From Halieaceae bacterium (GTDB lineage Bacteria; Pseudomonadota; Gammaproteobacteria; Pseudomonadales; Halieaceae): DNA of 38,108 nucleotides. The position numbers and the translations under genes are program-made. Numbering within the stretch: the first letter of the stretch is position 1; each line of letters opens with the position of its first letter. Location of the stretch: NCBI GenBank assembly GCA_028282105.1, contig JANQIO010000088.1, positions 1 to 38,108 on the forward strand, written 5' to 3'. Of this stretch, positions 17,667 to 25,142 are shown piece by piece. Under the pieces are notes generated by a model. It worked only from the letters and a program-made list of their open reading frames with translations. It made no database searches and was not told the DNA's origin.

Positions 17667-18695
17667 CTAGCCGCGGTCAGCGGCCTGCTCCGCGGTGCCA
17701 AAGAACTCGCGCAACACCTCGTCGTGTTCGCTGGCGGACAGGCGCGGTCCAAAGCGAGACACGACCCGGGCGGCGGCGAGGCTGGCAAAGCGGCCGGCGG
17801 TCTCGAAATCCCTGCCGTGGGTGATGGCGTAGAGGAAGGCGCCAGCGAACATATCACCGGCGCCGTTGGTGTCGACGGCCTCGGTGGGCGTGCCTTCCAC
17901 CTCGATCAGCCGCTCGCCATCGAAAAGCAGGGCGCCGCGGGCGCCGAGAGTGATGGCGAATCGGCGCGACACCTGCCTCAGGGCGTCGGCGGCCTGGGCG
18001 ATGTTTTCGCAGCCAGCCCAGCTCAGTGCTTCCGCTTCGTTACAGAACAGCAGGTCCACGCCGTGCTCCCCTAACATCTCCTGGAGACCGTCGCGGAAGA
18101 ACTCCACCATGCCCGGGTCGGAAAAGCTGAGCGCCGTTGCCACGCCGTGGGCGCGGGCGTGCTCACGCGCGGCGATCGCCGCCGCCCGGCCGGTGGGTGA
18201 GGTCACCAGATAGCCTTCCATATACAGGTATTCGGAGGCTTCGATGGCCTTCGGTACCAGTTCCGAAGCTGCCAGCGTTTCACTGATGCCCAGGAAGCTG
18301 TTCATGCTGCGTTCGGCGTCCGGTGAGATCAGCACCAGACAGCGGCCGGTGGTGCCGTCGCTGCGATCTTCAGTCCAGTTGTGATCGACACCGGCGGCCT
18401 CCAGGTCGGCGAGATAAAAATCGCCATTGTCATCGTTGGCGACCTTGCAGGAATAGAAGCCGCTGCCGCCGAAGCGGGTGGTGGCGATCACGGTATTGGC
18501 GGCGCTGCCACCACTGGCGCGACTGGCAGTAACCAGGTGGTCCTCCAGCTGACTGACCAGTTGCTGCTGTCGAGCCTCGTCCACCAGCGTCATCAGGCCC
18601 TTCTCCACGCCCATGGCGGCTAGCTCCGCATCTTCAACCTGGATCTCCGTATCCACCAGCGCATTGCCGATGCCATAGACCTTGTATTGCTTCAC
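17667..18695 (-). CDS. PfkB family kinase, probable adenosine kinase
   Basis: A 342-residue ribokinase-fold sugar kinase. The first PfkB signature is around 62-75 (SGGSAANTVIATTRFG) and the second is DTNGAGDMFAGAF (275-287) with catalytic base Asp281 and the anion-hole glycines. The N-terminal YGIGNALVDTEIQV and the ASGGSAANT loop resemble the bacterial adenosine kinases annotated in gammaproteobacteria, which would salvage adenosine to AMP; a different nucleoside or sugar cannot be excluded. The start is GTG with GGGAG about nine bases upstream. It is convergent with polB (10-base gap) and divergent from mrcB. Confidence 0.85.
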   Translation of the reverse strand: MKQYKVYGIGNALVDTEIQVEDAELAAMGVEKGLMTLVDEARQQQLVSQLEDHLVTASRASGGSAANTVIATTRFGGSGFYSCKVANDDNGDFYLADLEAAGVDHNWTEDRSDGTTGRCLVLISPDAERSMNSFLGISETLAASELVPKAIEASEYLYMEGYLVTSPTGRAAAIAAREHARAHGVATALSFSDPGMVEFFRDGLQEMLGEHGVDLLFCNEAEALSWAGCENIAQAADALRQVSRRFAITLGARGALLFDGERLIEVEGTPTEAVDTNGAGDMFAGAFLYAITHGRDFETAGRFASLAAARVVSRFGPRLSASEHDEVLREFFGTAEQAADRG

Positions 18696-18774
18696 GCTCC
18701 GTCTCCCGGATTCAAAAGGCCGCTATTATGGTCAATGACTGGATCGGTCGCTACTTTTATACTGCCCGCCGACC

Positions 18775-21021
18775 ATGAAGAGCCGAACCCGCCCCCTCAT
18801 CCTGCGCGCCCTGCTGGCGCTTGCCGTCCTGCTAGGCCTGCTGCTGGTCTACCTGGACGCCCTGGTCAGTACTACCTTCAGTGACCGGCGCTGGGAAGTG
18901 CCGGCCAGCGTCTACGCGCGGCCCCTCGAGCTGTACCCCGGTCTGGTGATGAGCGCCGACCAGCTCGAGTATGAGCTGTCGCTGCTGGGCTACCGCCCCG
19001 TGTCTGCATTGTCAGCTCCAGGGCAGATGCGGCGCCGCGGTGAACGTATCGAATTCTACAGCCGGGAATTCCGCTTTCCCGATGAGGCGCGCGCTGCTGG
19101 TCGGCTGGCGCTGGACTTCTCCGGTCGCCGCCTGGCCAGTCTGCGCGACGACCGTGGCGCCGTATCCCTGTACCGTCTCGAACCGGTGCAGATTGGCGGC
19201 ATCTATCCGCGGCATCAGGAAGACCGGCTGCTGCTCAAGCTGGAAGAATCCCCGCCTAGCCTCAGGCGCGCGCTGCTGGCGGTGGAAGACCGCGGCTTCT
19301 ATGAGCACTGGGGTGTCTCGCCGACGGGTATCGCTCGCGCCGCCTGGACCAACCTGCAGGCGGGACGCCTGGTGCAGGGTGGCAGCACTATCACCCAACA
19401 GCTGATAAAGAACTACTACCTCACCCGGGAGCGCAGCTTCACCCGCAAGCTCACGGAGGTGCTGATGGCCGGCCTGCTTGAGCTGCACGCAGGCAAGGAC
19501 GATATTCTTGAGGCTTATATCAACGAGGTCTATCTAGGCCAGGACGGGCCGCGGGCCATTCACGGTTTTGGCCTGGCCAGCCGACACTATTTTGACCAGC
19601 CGCTGGAAGAGTTGGGGCTGCACCAGCAGGCGCTGCTGGTCGGCATGGTCAAGGGCCCTTCACTGTACAATCCGCTGCGCCACCCGGAACGCGCCCGCGA
19701 GCGTCGCGATGTGGTGCTGGGAGTCATGCGTGGCGAGAACCTGATCAATGAGGCGGAGTACCGGGTTGCCCTGGCCATGCCCCTGGGCCTCAGCCAGCGC
19801 CCGCGAATCATGAACAGCTTCCCGGCATTTCTCGACCTGGTGCGGCGCCAGCTGCGGCGAGACTACCGGGAGCAGGACCTGGGGTCGCGCGGCCTACGGA
19901 TTTTTACCAGCTTTGATCCGCAGCTGCAGCGCCAGGCGGAAGCCAGCATCCAGAGGGTGCTCGATGGCCTAGAACCGGCGGACGAGCTGCAGGCTGCCAT
20001 GGTGGTCACCAGCTTTGGCAACGGTGAAGTCCGCGCCCTGATAGGAGGTCGCCAGCCACGTTACGCGGGCTTCAATCGTGCTCTCGATGCCATTCGCCCG
20101 GTGGGCTCCCTGATCAAGCCCGTGGTCTACCTTACGGCCCTCGAGCAGGCTGAGCGCTGGACCCTCGCCTCGCCGCTGGATGACGGTGAGTTCAGTGTCG
20201 ATCTGGATGGCAGCAATCGCTGGTCGCCGGCGAACTTTGACCGCCAGTCTCACGGCACAGTGTTGCTGCACCGGGCGCTGTCCCAGTCCTACAACCAGGC
20301 CACGGCGCGTTTGGGTATGGAGTTGGGCACCGAGCGGGTGCGCGCGACCCTTGAGCAACTGGGAGTCGACCGGGGGCAGCCGAATGTTCCCGCCATGTTG
20401 CTGGGCGCCGGCGGACTGTCGCCCATCGACGTGGCCTCGCTCTACCAGTCTATTGCTGCCGGCGGATTCAACCTGCCGCTGCACACCATTCGCGATGTGG
20501 TGGCCGCAGACGGCACGCTGTTGCAGCGATTCCCACTCGCGTATGAGCAGGTCGCTTCTACCCAGGCAATCCACCTGCTGCACTATGCGCTGCGGGAGGT
20601 GGTGCAGGAGGGCACTGGGAAAATCGTCTACCGCGAGCTGCCCGCCGGATTCGCGGTGGCGGGTAAAACCGGCACCACCAACGATAACCGGGACTCCTGG
20701 TTCGCAGGCTTTGCCGGTGACTTGCTGGCGGTGAACTGGATTGGACGCGACGATAACGCCGCTACCGGGCTTACCGGCGCTACCGGTGCCGCGCGGGTCT
20801 GGTCTCACTTTATGGCGCGGGCCAGTACCCAACCGTTGGCCTATCGCGTACCGGACGGGATAGAGCATTCCTGGATCGACGAGGCCAGTGGTAAGCTCAG
20901 CGGTCGCAATTGCGCCAACGCCCGACTGTTGCCTTTTGTGTCGGGCTCGGAACCCAGTGAGCGTGGGCCCTGTACCGGCACGCCTGAACGGATTATTGAA
21001 TGGTTTCGCGAACTCTTCTGA
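18775..21021 (+). CDS. mrcB: Penicillin-binding protein 1B (bifunctional)
   Basis: PBP1b polymerises and cross-links peptidoglycan. The 748 residues show a short cytoplasmic tail, a membrane helix (about 8-28), a UB2H-like domain (about 60-135) that contacts lipoprotein activators, a GT51 transglycosylase domain with EDRGFYEHWG (Glu171 catalytic) and GGSTITQQL (202-210), and a transpeptidase domain with the nucleophile Ser445 in SLIK (445-448), an SYN motif within LSQSYNQAT, and KTGT (631-634). It is shorter than the E. coli form (844) and closer to pseudomonad PBP1b, with a short C-terminus. The end overlaps the start of the next lipoprotein gene by 22 bases. Confidence 0.96.
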   Translation: MKSRTRPLILRALLALAVLLGLLLVYLDALVSTTFSDRRWEVPASVYARPLELYPGLVMSADQLEYELSLLGYRPVSALSAPGQMRRRGERIEFYSREFRFPDEARAAGRLALDFSGRRLASLRDDRGAVSLYRLEPVQIGGIYPRHQEDRLLLKLEESPPSLRRALLAVEDRGFYEHWGVSPTGIARAAWTNLQAGRLVQGGSTITQQLIKNYYLTRERSFTRKLTEVLMAGLLELHAGKDDILEAYINEVYLGQDGPRAIHGFGLASRHYFDQPLEELGLHQQALLVGMVKGPSLYNPLRHPERARERRDVVLGVMRGENLINEAEYRVALAMPLGLSQRPRIMNSFPAFLDLVRRQLRRDYREQDLGSRGLRIFTSFDPQLQRQAEASIQRVLDGLEPADELQAAMVVTSFGNGEVRALIGGRQPRYAGFNRALDAIRPVGSLIKPVVYLTALEQAERWTLASPLDDGEFSVDLDGSNRWSPANFDRQSHGTVLLHRALSQSYNQATARLGMELGTERVRATLEQLGVDRGQPNVPAMLLGAGGLSPIDVASLYQSIAAGGFNLPLHTIRDVVAADGTLLQRFPLAYEQVASTQAIHLLHYALREVVQEGTGKIVYRELPAGFAVAGKTGTTNDNRDSWFAGFAGDLLAVNWIGRDDNAATGLTGATGAARVWSHFMARASTQPLAYRVPDGIEHSWIDEASGKLSGRNCANARLLPFVSGSEPSERGPCTGTPERIIEWFRELF

Positions 21022-21404
21022 TCGCCCTGCTGGGGCTGCTGCTCAGCGCCTGCGCCAGCGACCCGCAGCGTCCCGCGGCTGAAGCTTCAACAGCACCCCC
21101 CACGGTCGAAAAGACACCGGCCCGGGTCGAGCCTGCGGCGGCGGAGCCCGGGCTGCGCACCGCCAGTACCGGTTTGCTGGAGCAGGCCCGGGAGGCCCGC
21201 CGTCGCGGTGAGCTGCCGCGTGCTGATGCCCTGCTGCAGCGGGCCCAGCGGTTGGACCCGGGCAATGCGCTGGTCTACCTGGAGTTGGCCCGGCTGCACC
21301 AGCAGCGGGGCGAACCGGCGGCGGCGCGGGCCGCGGCCGAACGAGGCTTGCTGTACTGCGATACTGGGAGCTGCGACGACTTGCGCGAGCTGGCGCGGCC
21401 GTAG
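21000..21404 (+). CDS. lpoP: TPR lipoprotein, probable LpoP-type activator of PBP1b
   Basis: A 134-residue lipoprotein: a signal peptide with lipobox LSAC (Cys18), an Ala/Pro-rich linker (about 20-55) and two to three tetratricopeptide helices (about 55-125; ARRRGELPRADALLQRAQRL, then YLELARLHQQRGEPAAARAA). In P. aeruginosa PBP1b depends on the outer-membrane TPR lipoprotein LpoP, encoded beside it and unrelated in fold to E. coli LpoB. The same gene pair, the lipobox, linker and TPR make this the natural candidate; the UB2H-like domain of the upstream PBP1b would be its docking site. Coding regions overlap by 22 bases. Residues 7 and 12 after the last helix are Cys (CDTGSC), a possible disulfide. 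Confidence 0.75.
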   Translation: MVSRTLLIALLGLLLSACASDPQRPAAEASTAPPTVEKTPARVEPAAAEPGLRTASTGLLEQAREARRRGELPRADALLQRAQRLDPGNALVYLELARLHQQRGEPAAARAAAERGLLYCDTGSCDDLRELARP

Positions 21405-21414
21405 CGGCCCGCTC

Positions 21415-21518
21415 GCCCCTGGCCGGGCGCCCCTGACCGGGCGCCCCTGGCCGGGCACCCCTGGCCGGGCACCCCTGGCCGGGCACCCCTGGCCGGGCAC
21501 CCCTGGCCGGGTGCCCCT
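21415..21518. repeat. 14-bp tandem repeat, about 7.4 copies
   Basis: Units of the form GGCCGGGCACCCCT repeat with exact 14-base spacing (GGCC at 21421, 21449, 21463, 21477, 21491 and 21505, and a GACC variant at 21435). Early copies have GCG where later ones have GCA. The array fills the gap between the convergent lpoP and modF stop codons. A copy plus the next GGCC can fold into a stem (GGCCGGG with CCC-T-GGCC, one bulge, loop of about three bases) on either strand, so it may end transcription from both sides or act as an mRNA 3' end. No T run follows. Confidence 0.9.
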
Positions 21519-23001
21519 AGCTCTGCTCTCGCAGCTTGAGCTCGAATCCGCCGACAACGGGGACGAATTCCAGCCACTGGTTGATGCAGGCCGGCATCTC
21601 GCCGACGCTGTGGCTGACGTAAACCACCTGGGTATCGCAGTCATCGGCGATGTGGTCGACTGCATCGAGAATGGCCCGGGTGTGGTGCCGGTCCAGCCCC
21701 AGGCAGGGTTCATCGAGAATCAGTATCGCTGGCGATTTCACCATGGCGCGGGCCAGCAGCACCATGCGCTGGATGCCAAAGGAGAGCGTGTCGAAGGGCG
21801 CGCGCGCCAGCGTCTCCAGGCCCAGGGCAGCCAGCCAGCTTCGCGCGACTTCCAACTGCTTGTCGCCCCAATCGTCATAGAGTCCCAGGCTGTCGAAAAA
21901 GCCGCTGACCACCACCTCCAGCACCGCCATGCCGCGGCTGTAGTTGAGATGGAGCTGGGTATCCACCTGGCCGAATTTCTGTTTGATATCCCACACGCTC
22001 TCACCGCTGCCACGGCGCCGGCCGAACAGCGTAATGTCCTGGCCGTAGGCCTTGTGATTGTCGCCGGTCACCAGGCTCAGCAGGGTGGTTTTACCGCAGC
22101 CGTTGGGCCCGGCGATGTTGCAATGTTGGCCGGCCCCCAGGGTCCAGTTCACGCCGTCGAGCACCCGGGTGTCCCCGTAACTCACACTGACATTGCGCAG
22201 CTCCAGTCGCGGTGCGTTCGGGGCTAGCTGGTAGGGCCGCTCGGCTGCGGCGGGCAGCTCAGTAAAGCGCAGGGCAGGCGGGCTCATCAGCGACTGCACC
22301 GTCGGGTCTGCGAGGACCTCATCGCGCGGGCCCGCTGCCACCACCGAGCCCTCGTCCAGTACCAACAGGTGGCTCACGCCAGCGGGGATGTCCTCCAGAC
22401 TCCGCGCCAGCAGCAGAATGTGCATGGGGGTCTCGAGGAGCTGATCAAGAATTTCCCGCATGCCCTGTTGGCTGGCCCGGTCCAGACCGTCCAGTGGGCT
22501 ATCCAGAATCAGCAACTCCGGGTTCTGCAGGATGGCGCGCAGCAGCAAGGTTTTGCGCATCTCACCGGTAGAGATGAAACGCAGTCCGCGATCGAGGATA
22601 TGCCCGATACCCAGCCGTGCAATCCATCGCTCGCGGTCTTCATCACCGGCCCTGCCACCGATGGCCTGAGCTACCGTAGTGCCAGGGTCGCGGGCATCGC
22701 TGCGAAACTCCGAATCGTCCAGCCGCCTGTCGCGATCACAAAGGCTCTTTTGTTGCTCAAAACAGACATAGCTGCAGTGGCCGTGGGCCAGCAGGTCGCC
22801 GCGCTCCAGCTCGCCGCTGCCCCAATCGAGCTGGCGGCTGAGCAGGCCGGCAAGGCTTGTCTTGCCGGCTCCGTTGGGTCCGACACAGGCCCATTGCTCG
22901 CCGGCTAGCCAGGTCCAGCTGAGGTTTCTAAGCACCGGCAGGGCGCGGTAGGCAAAATTGACGGAATCCAGATGCAGGAATGCATCCGCGGGCATTGACA
23001 T
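21517..23001 (-). CDS. modF: ModF-like double ABC ATPase
   Basis: A 494-residue protein with two ABC nucleotide-binding domains and no membrane part, matching E. coli ModF in length and sequence (LSLVTGD, LFGRRRGSGE and WDIK, about 308-340). Domain 1 has Walker A GPNGAGKTS (41-49), signature STGEMRKT (144-151) and Walker B ILDSPLDGLD, where Ser168 replaces the catalytic Glu. Domain 2 has GPNGCGKTT (298-306), signature LSFGIQR (406-412), Walker B with Glu431 and switch His464. E. coli modF lies in the molybdate operon, but its task is unclear. Here it is the last gene of a sigma-factor operon, nine bases after the DUF3106 gene, with no modABC nearby. Confidence 0.85.
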   Translation of the reverse strand: MSMPADAFLHLDSVNFAYRALPVLRNLSWTWLAGEQWACVGPNGAGKTSLAGLLSRQLDWGSGELERGDLLAHGHCSYVCFEQQKSLCDRDRRLDDSEFRSDARDPGTTVAQAIGGRAGDEDRERWIARLGIGHILDRGLRFISTGEMRKTLLLRAILQNPELLILDSPLDGLDRASQQGMREILDQLLETPMHILLLARSLEDIPAGVSHLLVLDEGSVVAAGPRDEVLADPTVQSLMSPPALRFTELPAAAERPYQLAPNAPRLELRNVSVSYGDTRVLDGVNWTLGAGQHCNIAGPNGCGKTTLLSLVTGDNHKAYGQDITLFGRRRGSGESVWDIKQKFGQVDTQLHLNYSRGMAVLEVVVSGFFDSLGLYDDWGDKQLEVARSWLAALGLETLARAPFDTLSFGIQRMVLLARAMVKSPAILILDEPCLGLDRHHTRAILDAVDHIADDCDTQVVYVSHSVGEMPACINQWLEFVPVVGGFELKLREQS

Positions 23002-23010
23002 GAAGGGCGG

Positions 23011-23403
23011 CTACCTGTCCTGGCGTTCGAGGAATCGGGTGAGGGCCTGCTCCCGTTGCTCAGGGGTCATGCCTGACAGTCGCCGACGCAGACGCTGGCG
23101 CTGGTCAGGATCCATGCCCTGCCAGCGTTGCCGCAGGGCCCGGCGTTGTTCCGGTGACAGGTCTTTGAGTGCGTCGTAGCGCCGCCGGGCCTGCTGGCGT
23201 TGTTCCGGTGTCATGGTCGACCAGCGCTGGGCATTATTGGCCAGCCGCTTGCGGTCGCTGTCAGACAAGCCTTCCCAGCGGTCCTGGTGCTGCCTGAGTA
23301 GTTGCTGTTGGTCCGGGCTCAGTTGGTTCCAGCTCGGTGCCTGGGCCAGGACTGTAATGGGTGCTGACAGCAGCAGAGCGAGGACAAGCGTCTTAGCTCG
23401 CAT
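23011..23403 (-). CDS. DUF3106 exported protein with short helical repeats
   Basis: A 130-residue protein with a signal peptide (about 1-22, ending VLAQA), after which it is built of six loose repeats of about 16-20 residues: LSPDQQQLLRQ, LSDSDRKRLAN, MTPEQRQQARR, LSPEQRRALRQ, MDPDQRQRLRR and MTPEQREQALT. This L/M-x-P-E/D-Q-R pattern is that of DUF3106, of unknown function and common beside sigma factors in proteobacteria. The layout resembles heavy-metal or envelope sensor proteins (CpxP/Spy-like LTPEQ repeats), so envelope stress sensing is possible. Strongly basic. Start ATG 23403 has GAGGA just upstream and overlaps the preceding gene by 11 bases. Confidence 0.8.
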   Translation of the reverse strand: MRAKTLVLALLLSAPITVLAQAPSWNQLSPDQQQLLRQHQDRWEGLSDSDRKRLANNAQRWSTMTPEQRQQARRRYDALKDLSPEQRRALRQRWQGMDPDQRQRLRRRLSGMTPEQREQALTRFLERQDR

Positions 23404-23809
23404 GGTCCTCGGATTCCATCATCCACAGCACCAGGTCCAGGTCCTCCAGCAGCGCAGCGTCTTCGTTGCTGCTCATCGCTGCAGGGTTTAGTGACTGGGG
23501 CTGGCCTGCGTCCCGGCTCTGCAGCAGCGGCAGTGCGACGGCGATGGCGACGATGGCGAAGGCCGCCGCTGTCAGCGACAGCCAATGGCCGGGGTTATAG
23601 GGTTTGGAGACCTCCGCCAGCGCCCGCTGGCGTGCGCGATTGAGCCGGGAAAGCGTGGCGGCGTCGAGGTGGGCCACACTGTCGTCCAGGCTGGTGCGCG
23701 CCAGGTTTTCCAGCGCTTCACTGGCGCTGTCAGTGGCGCTGTCAGTGGCGCTGTCAGTGGCACCCTCAGTCGAGCCGTCGCCGGGTTGATTGCGTTCAGT
23801 CGTGTTCAT
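23393..23809 (-). CDS. Small single-pass membrane protein, candidate anti-sigma factor
   Basis: A 138-residue protein I do not recognise as a named family. Residues about 1-35 are Ser/Thr/Asp-rich with a tandem repeat, then a predicted helical region with TSLDDSVAHLDAATLSRLNR (about 41-60), a membrane helix (about 77-95; SLTAAAFAIVAIAVALPLL) and an acidic tail ending WMMESEDHAS. Start ATG 23809 overlaps the sigma-factor stop by 14 bases, and its own end overlaps the DUF3106 start. A small membrane protein encoded directly after a sigma factor usually restrains it; that role is inferred from position and topology. The LDAATLSRLNRARQRAL pattern is typical of these sigma-linked proteins. Confidence 0.6.
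   Translation of the reverse strand: MNTTERNQPGDGSTEGATDSATDSATDSASEALENLARTSLDDSVAHLDAATLSRLNRARQRALAEVSKPYNPGHWLSLTAAAFAIVAIAVALPLLQSRDAGQPQSLNPAAMSSNEDAALLEDLDLVLWMMESEDHAS
23722..23769. repeat. 12-bp in-frame tandem repeat
   Basis: TGGCGCTGTCAG occurs three times without a gap (23722-23733, 23734-23745, 23746-23757), followed by a degenerate copy TGGCACCCTCAG (23758-23769). Read on the minus strand it encodes repeated SATD/ATDS tetrapeptides in the N-terminal region of the membrane protein at 23393-23809. Copy number is likely to vary between strains. Confidence 0.85.
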
Positions 23810-24332
23810 TTGGTCTATGCTCTGCCAGCGCGTCCTGTAGGGCCTTGATGGCCCGATTGTAATGGGTTTTGACACTCCCTTCGCTGCAATCCATGGCCAC
23901 TGCGGTATCGCGGGTGGACATGCCCTCCCAGGCGCGCAGCACAAAGGCCTGTTGCTGGCGGGTCGGCAGTGCACCGATGGCAGCCAGCATAGCCTGATTG
24001 GCAATCTCCTGCTGTAAGGCACTGGCGGGGTTTTCACGCTCGCCGGCGCTGGCCCGGCCGATCGGGTCTGGGTCGGAATCGGCCTCCGCGCTGCCGGGCA
24101 TGAAGGCCATCACCCGGCGTCTCACTGCCCGCCGGCGATGGAAATCGTTGATGCGGCTCTGGAGGATCTTGTAGAACAGGGGCTTCCATTCATCCCCAGG
24201 CCGCAGTGAATAGCGCTTGACCAGCCCGAGCATGGCTTCCTGCACCAGTTCCAGGGCGTCATCGCGGTCGCCCACCGACAGCTCGGCGACGCGCAATGCC
24301 CGTCGCTCCACATCTTGCAGGAAGCCGTTCAT
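23796..24332 (-). CDS. RNA polymerase sigma factor, ECF-like
   Basis: A 178-residue group 4-type sigma factor. Region 2 covers about 1-80, with DDALELVQEAMLGLVKRY and the -10-reading PLFYKILQSRINDFHRRR stretch; an acidic linker with PGSAEADSDPDP follows; region 4 is at about 115-170, with ALPTRQQQAFVLRAWEGMS and the helix-turn-helix TAVAMDCSEGSVKTHYNRAIKAL. I start at ATG 24332 (MNGFLQDVERRAL), where family similarity begins; an alternative in-frame ATG at 24422 would add 30 residues. Neither has a clear ribosome site. It leads an operon with the membrane protein, DUF3106 and ModF-like genes. The acidic linker and size match the sigma factors that precede DUF3106 genes in other gammaproteobacteria. 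Confidence 0.85.
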   Translation of the reverse strand: MNGFLQDVERRALRVAELSVGDRDDALELVQEAMLGLVKRYSLRPGDEWKPLFYKILQSRINDFHRRRAVRRRVMAFMPGSAEADSDPDPIGRASAGERENPASALQQEIANQAMLAAIGALPTRQQQAFVLRAWEGMSTRDTAVAMDCSEGSVKTHYNRAIKALQDALAEHRPNEHD

Positions 24333-24476
24333 GGCGCTGTGTCGATCCAGGCTCTGTTCCCCGCGTCCCGTGGGTTCGCGCTCTATCCAGTTGAAGCAAA
24401 TCAGGGCAGCAATGTTAGTCATCGTAGCATAGGCCGTAGTGGGCTCAGTGCTGATAACGCGCCAGCGAACGATCCG

Positions 24477-24493
24477 TTGACAGGCGCTTGTCA
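24477..24493. promoter_or_regulatory. Inverted repeat between the sigma operon and the NUDIX gene
   Basis: TGACA (24478-24482) and TGTCA (24489-24493) form a perfect inverted repeat with a six-base spacer. The left arm is part of TTGACA (24477-24482), a perfect -35 match for the rightward NUDIX gene, but no good -10 follows at the right distance. On the minus strand TATGCT lies about 10 bases ahead of the alternative sigma start at 24422. The rest of the 182-base gap is featureless to me. Confidence 0.25.
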
Positions 24494-24514
24494 GCGTAGC
24501 GGACGGCTGGCTTA

Positions 24515-25138
24515 ATGGCGACTCACTGGCTTGCCGCAATCTCCGTGACACTCTCCATCGAACAGATCGAACACGCCGTCAGGCACCACCGTCCGCGTCG
24601 GAAGATGCTGCGGGCGTTGATGCTGCGCTCGGCGGTGGCGATGATCGTGCGAGAGTATCGCGGCGCCACCGAGATCCTCATGATCAAGCGCGCCGAGCGC
24701 AAAGGTGATCCCTGGTCGGGGCACATGGCTTTCCCCGGCGGTCGCATGGAGCCGCAGGACCGCCACGGGCTGGATGTCGCCAAACGTGAGACCTTTGAAG
24801 AAATCGGCCTCGCGCTCGGGCCTGCGGAACCCTGTATCGGCCGGCTATCGGAAATCACCGCGCGGCCGCGGATTCTGCATCGCCGCGGCATGGTGGTTTC
24901 TCCGTTCCTGTTCCGCCTCGACCGTGAGGTGGAGTTCAATCCCAACTACGAGGTGGCGGAAGTGGTGTGGGTGCCCGTGGATTTCCTGGCTGACCGCAGC
25001 AATCGGGAGACCATGCACTGGAAGCGGGACAAGGTGCCCATTCCGCTGCCCTGTTACATGTTTGAGGGGCGGCGCATCTGGGGGCTGTCGTTAATGATGC
25101 TGGACGAGCTGTTGGCGTTGCTGCCAGCGCGGGGTTAG
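24515..25138 (+). CDS. NUDIX hydrolase, CoA pyrophosphatase type
   Basis: A 207-residue NUDIX protein. The box GX5EX7REUXEEXGU is present as GGRMEPQD...AKRETFEEIGL (about 72-98). It is preceded by the CoA-ase signature: LMIKRAERKGDPWSGHMAFPGG, of the LLTxR...G...FPGG type found in enzymes that cleave coenzyme A or related pyrophosphates (E. coli NudL). The substrate cannot be fixed from sequence alone. The start at ATG 24515 gives a longer N-terminus than usual, and a start at Met31 is possible. It stands alone, divergent from the sigma operon and convergent with the next gene (4-base gap). Confidence 0.85.
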   Translation: MATHWLAAISVTLSIEQIEHAVRHHRPRRKMLRALMLRSAVAMIVREYRGATEILMIKRAERKGDPWSGHMAFPGGRMEPQDRHGLDVAKRETFEEIGLALGPAEPCIGRLSEITARPRILHRRGMVVSPFLFRLDREVEFNPNYEVAEVVWVPVDFLADRSNRETMHWKRDKVPIPLPCYMFEGRRIWGLSLMMLDELLALLPARG

Positions 25139-25142
25139 GCCA

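Noticed and set aside
21415-21518. CRISPR-like array
   Set aside because: The repeat is tandem with no spacers (14-base period), so it is a minisatellite.
21043-21713. Repeat-encoded minus-strand proteins rich in GVPGQGCPARGARPG
   Set aside because: The collagen-like repeats come from reading through the 14-bp array, with no ribosome site or conserved ends; one lies over the lpoP and modF genes.
24333-24551. Sigma factor starting at 24551 with 73 extra residues
   Set aside because: The extension has no similarity to the sigma family and covers the divergent promoter area and the start of the NUDIX gene.
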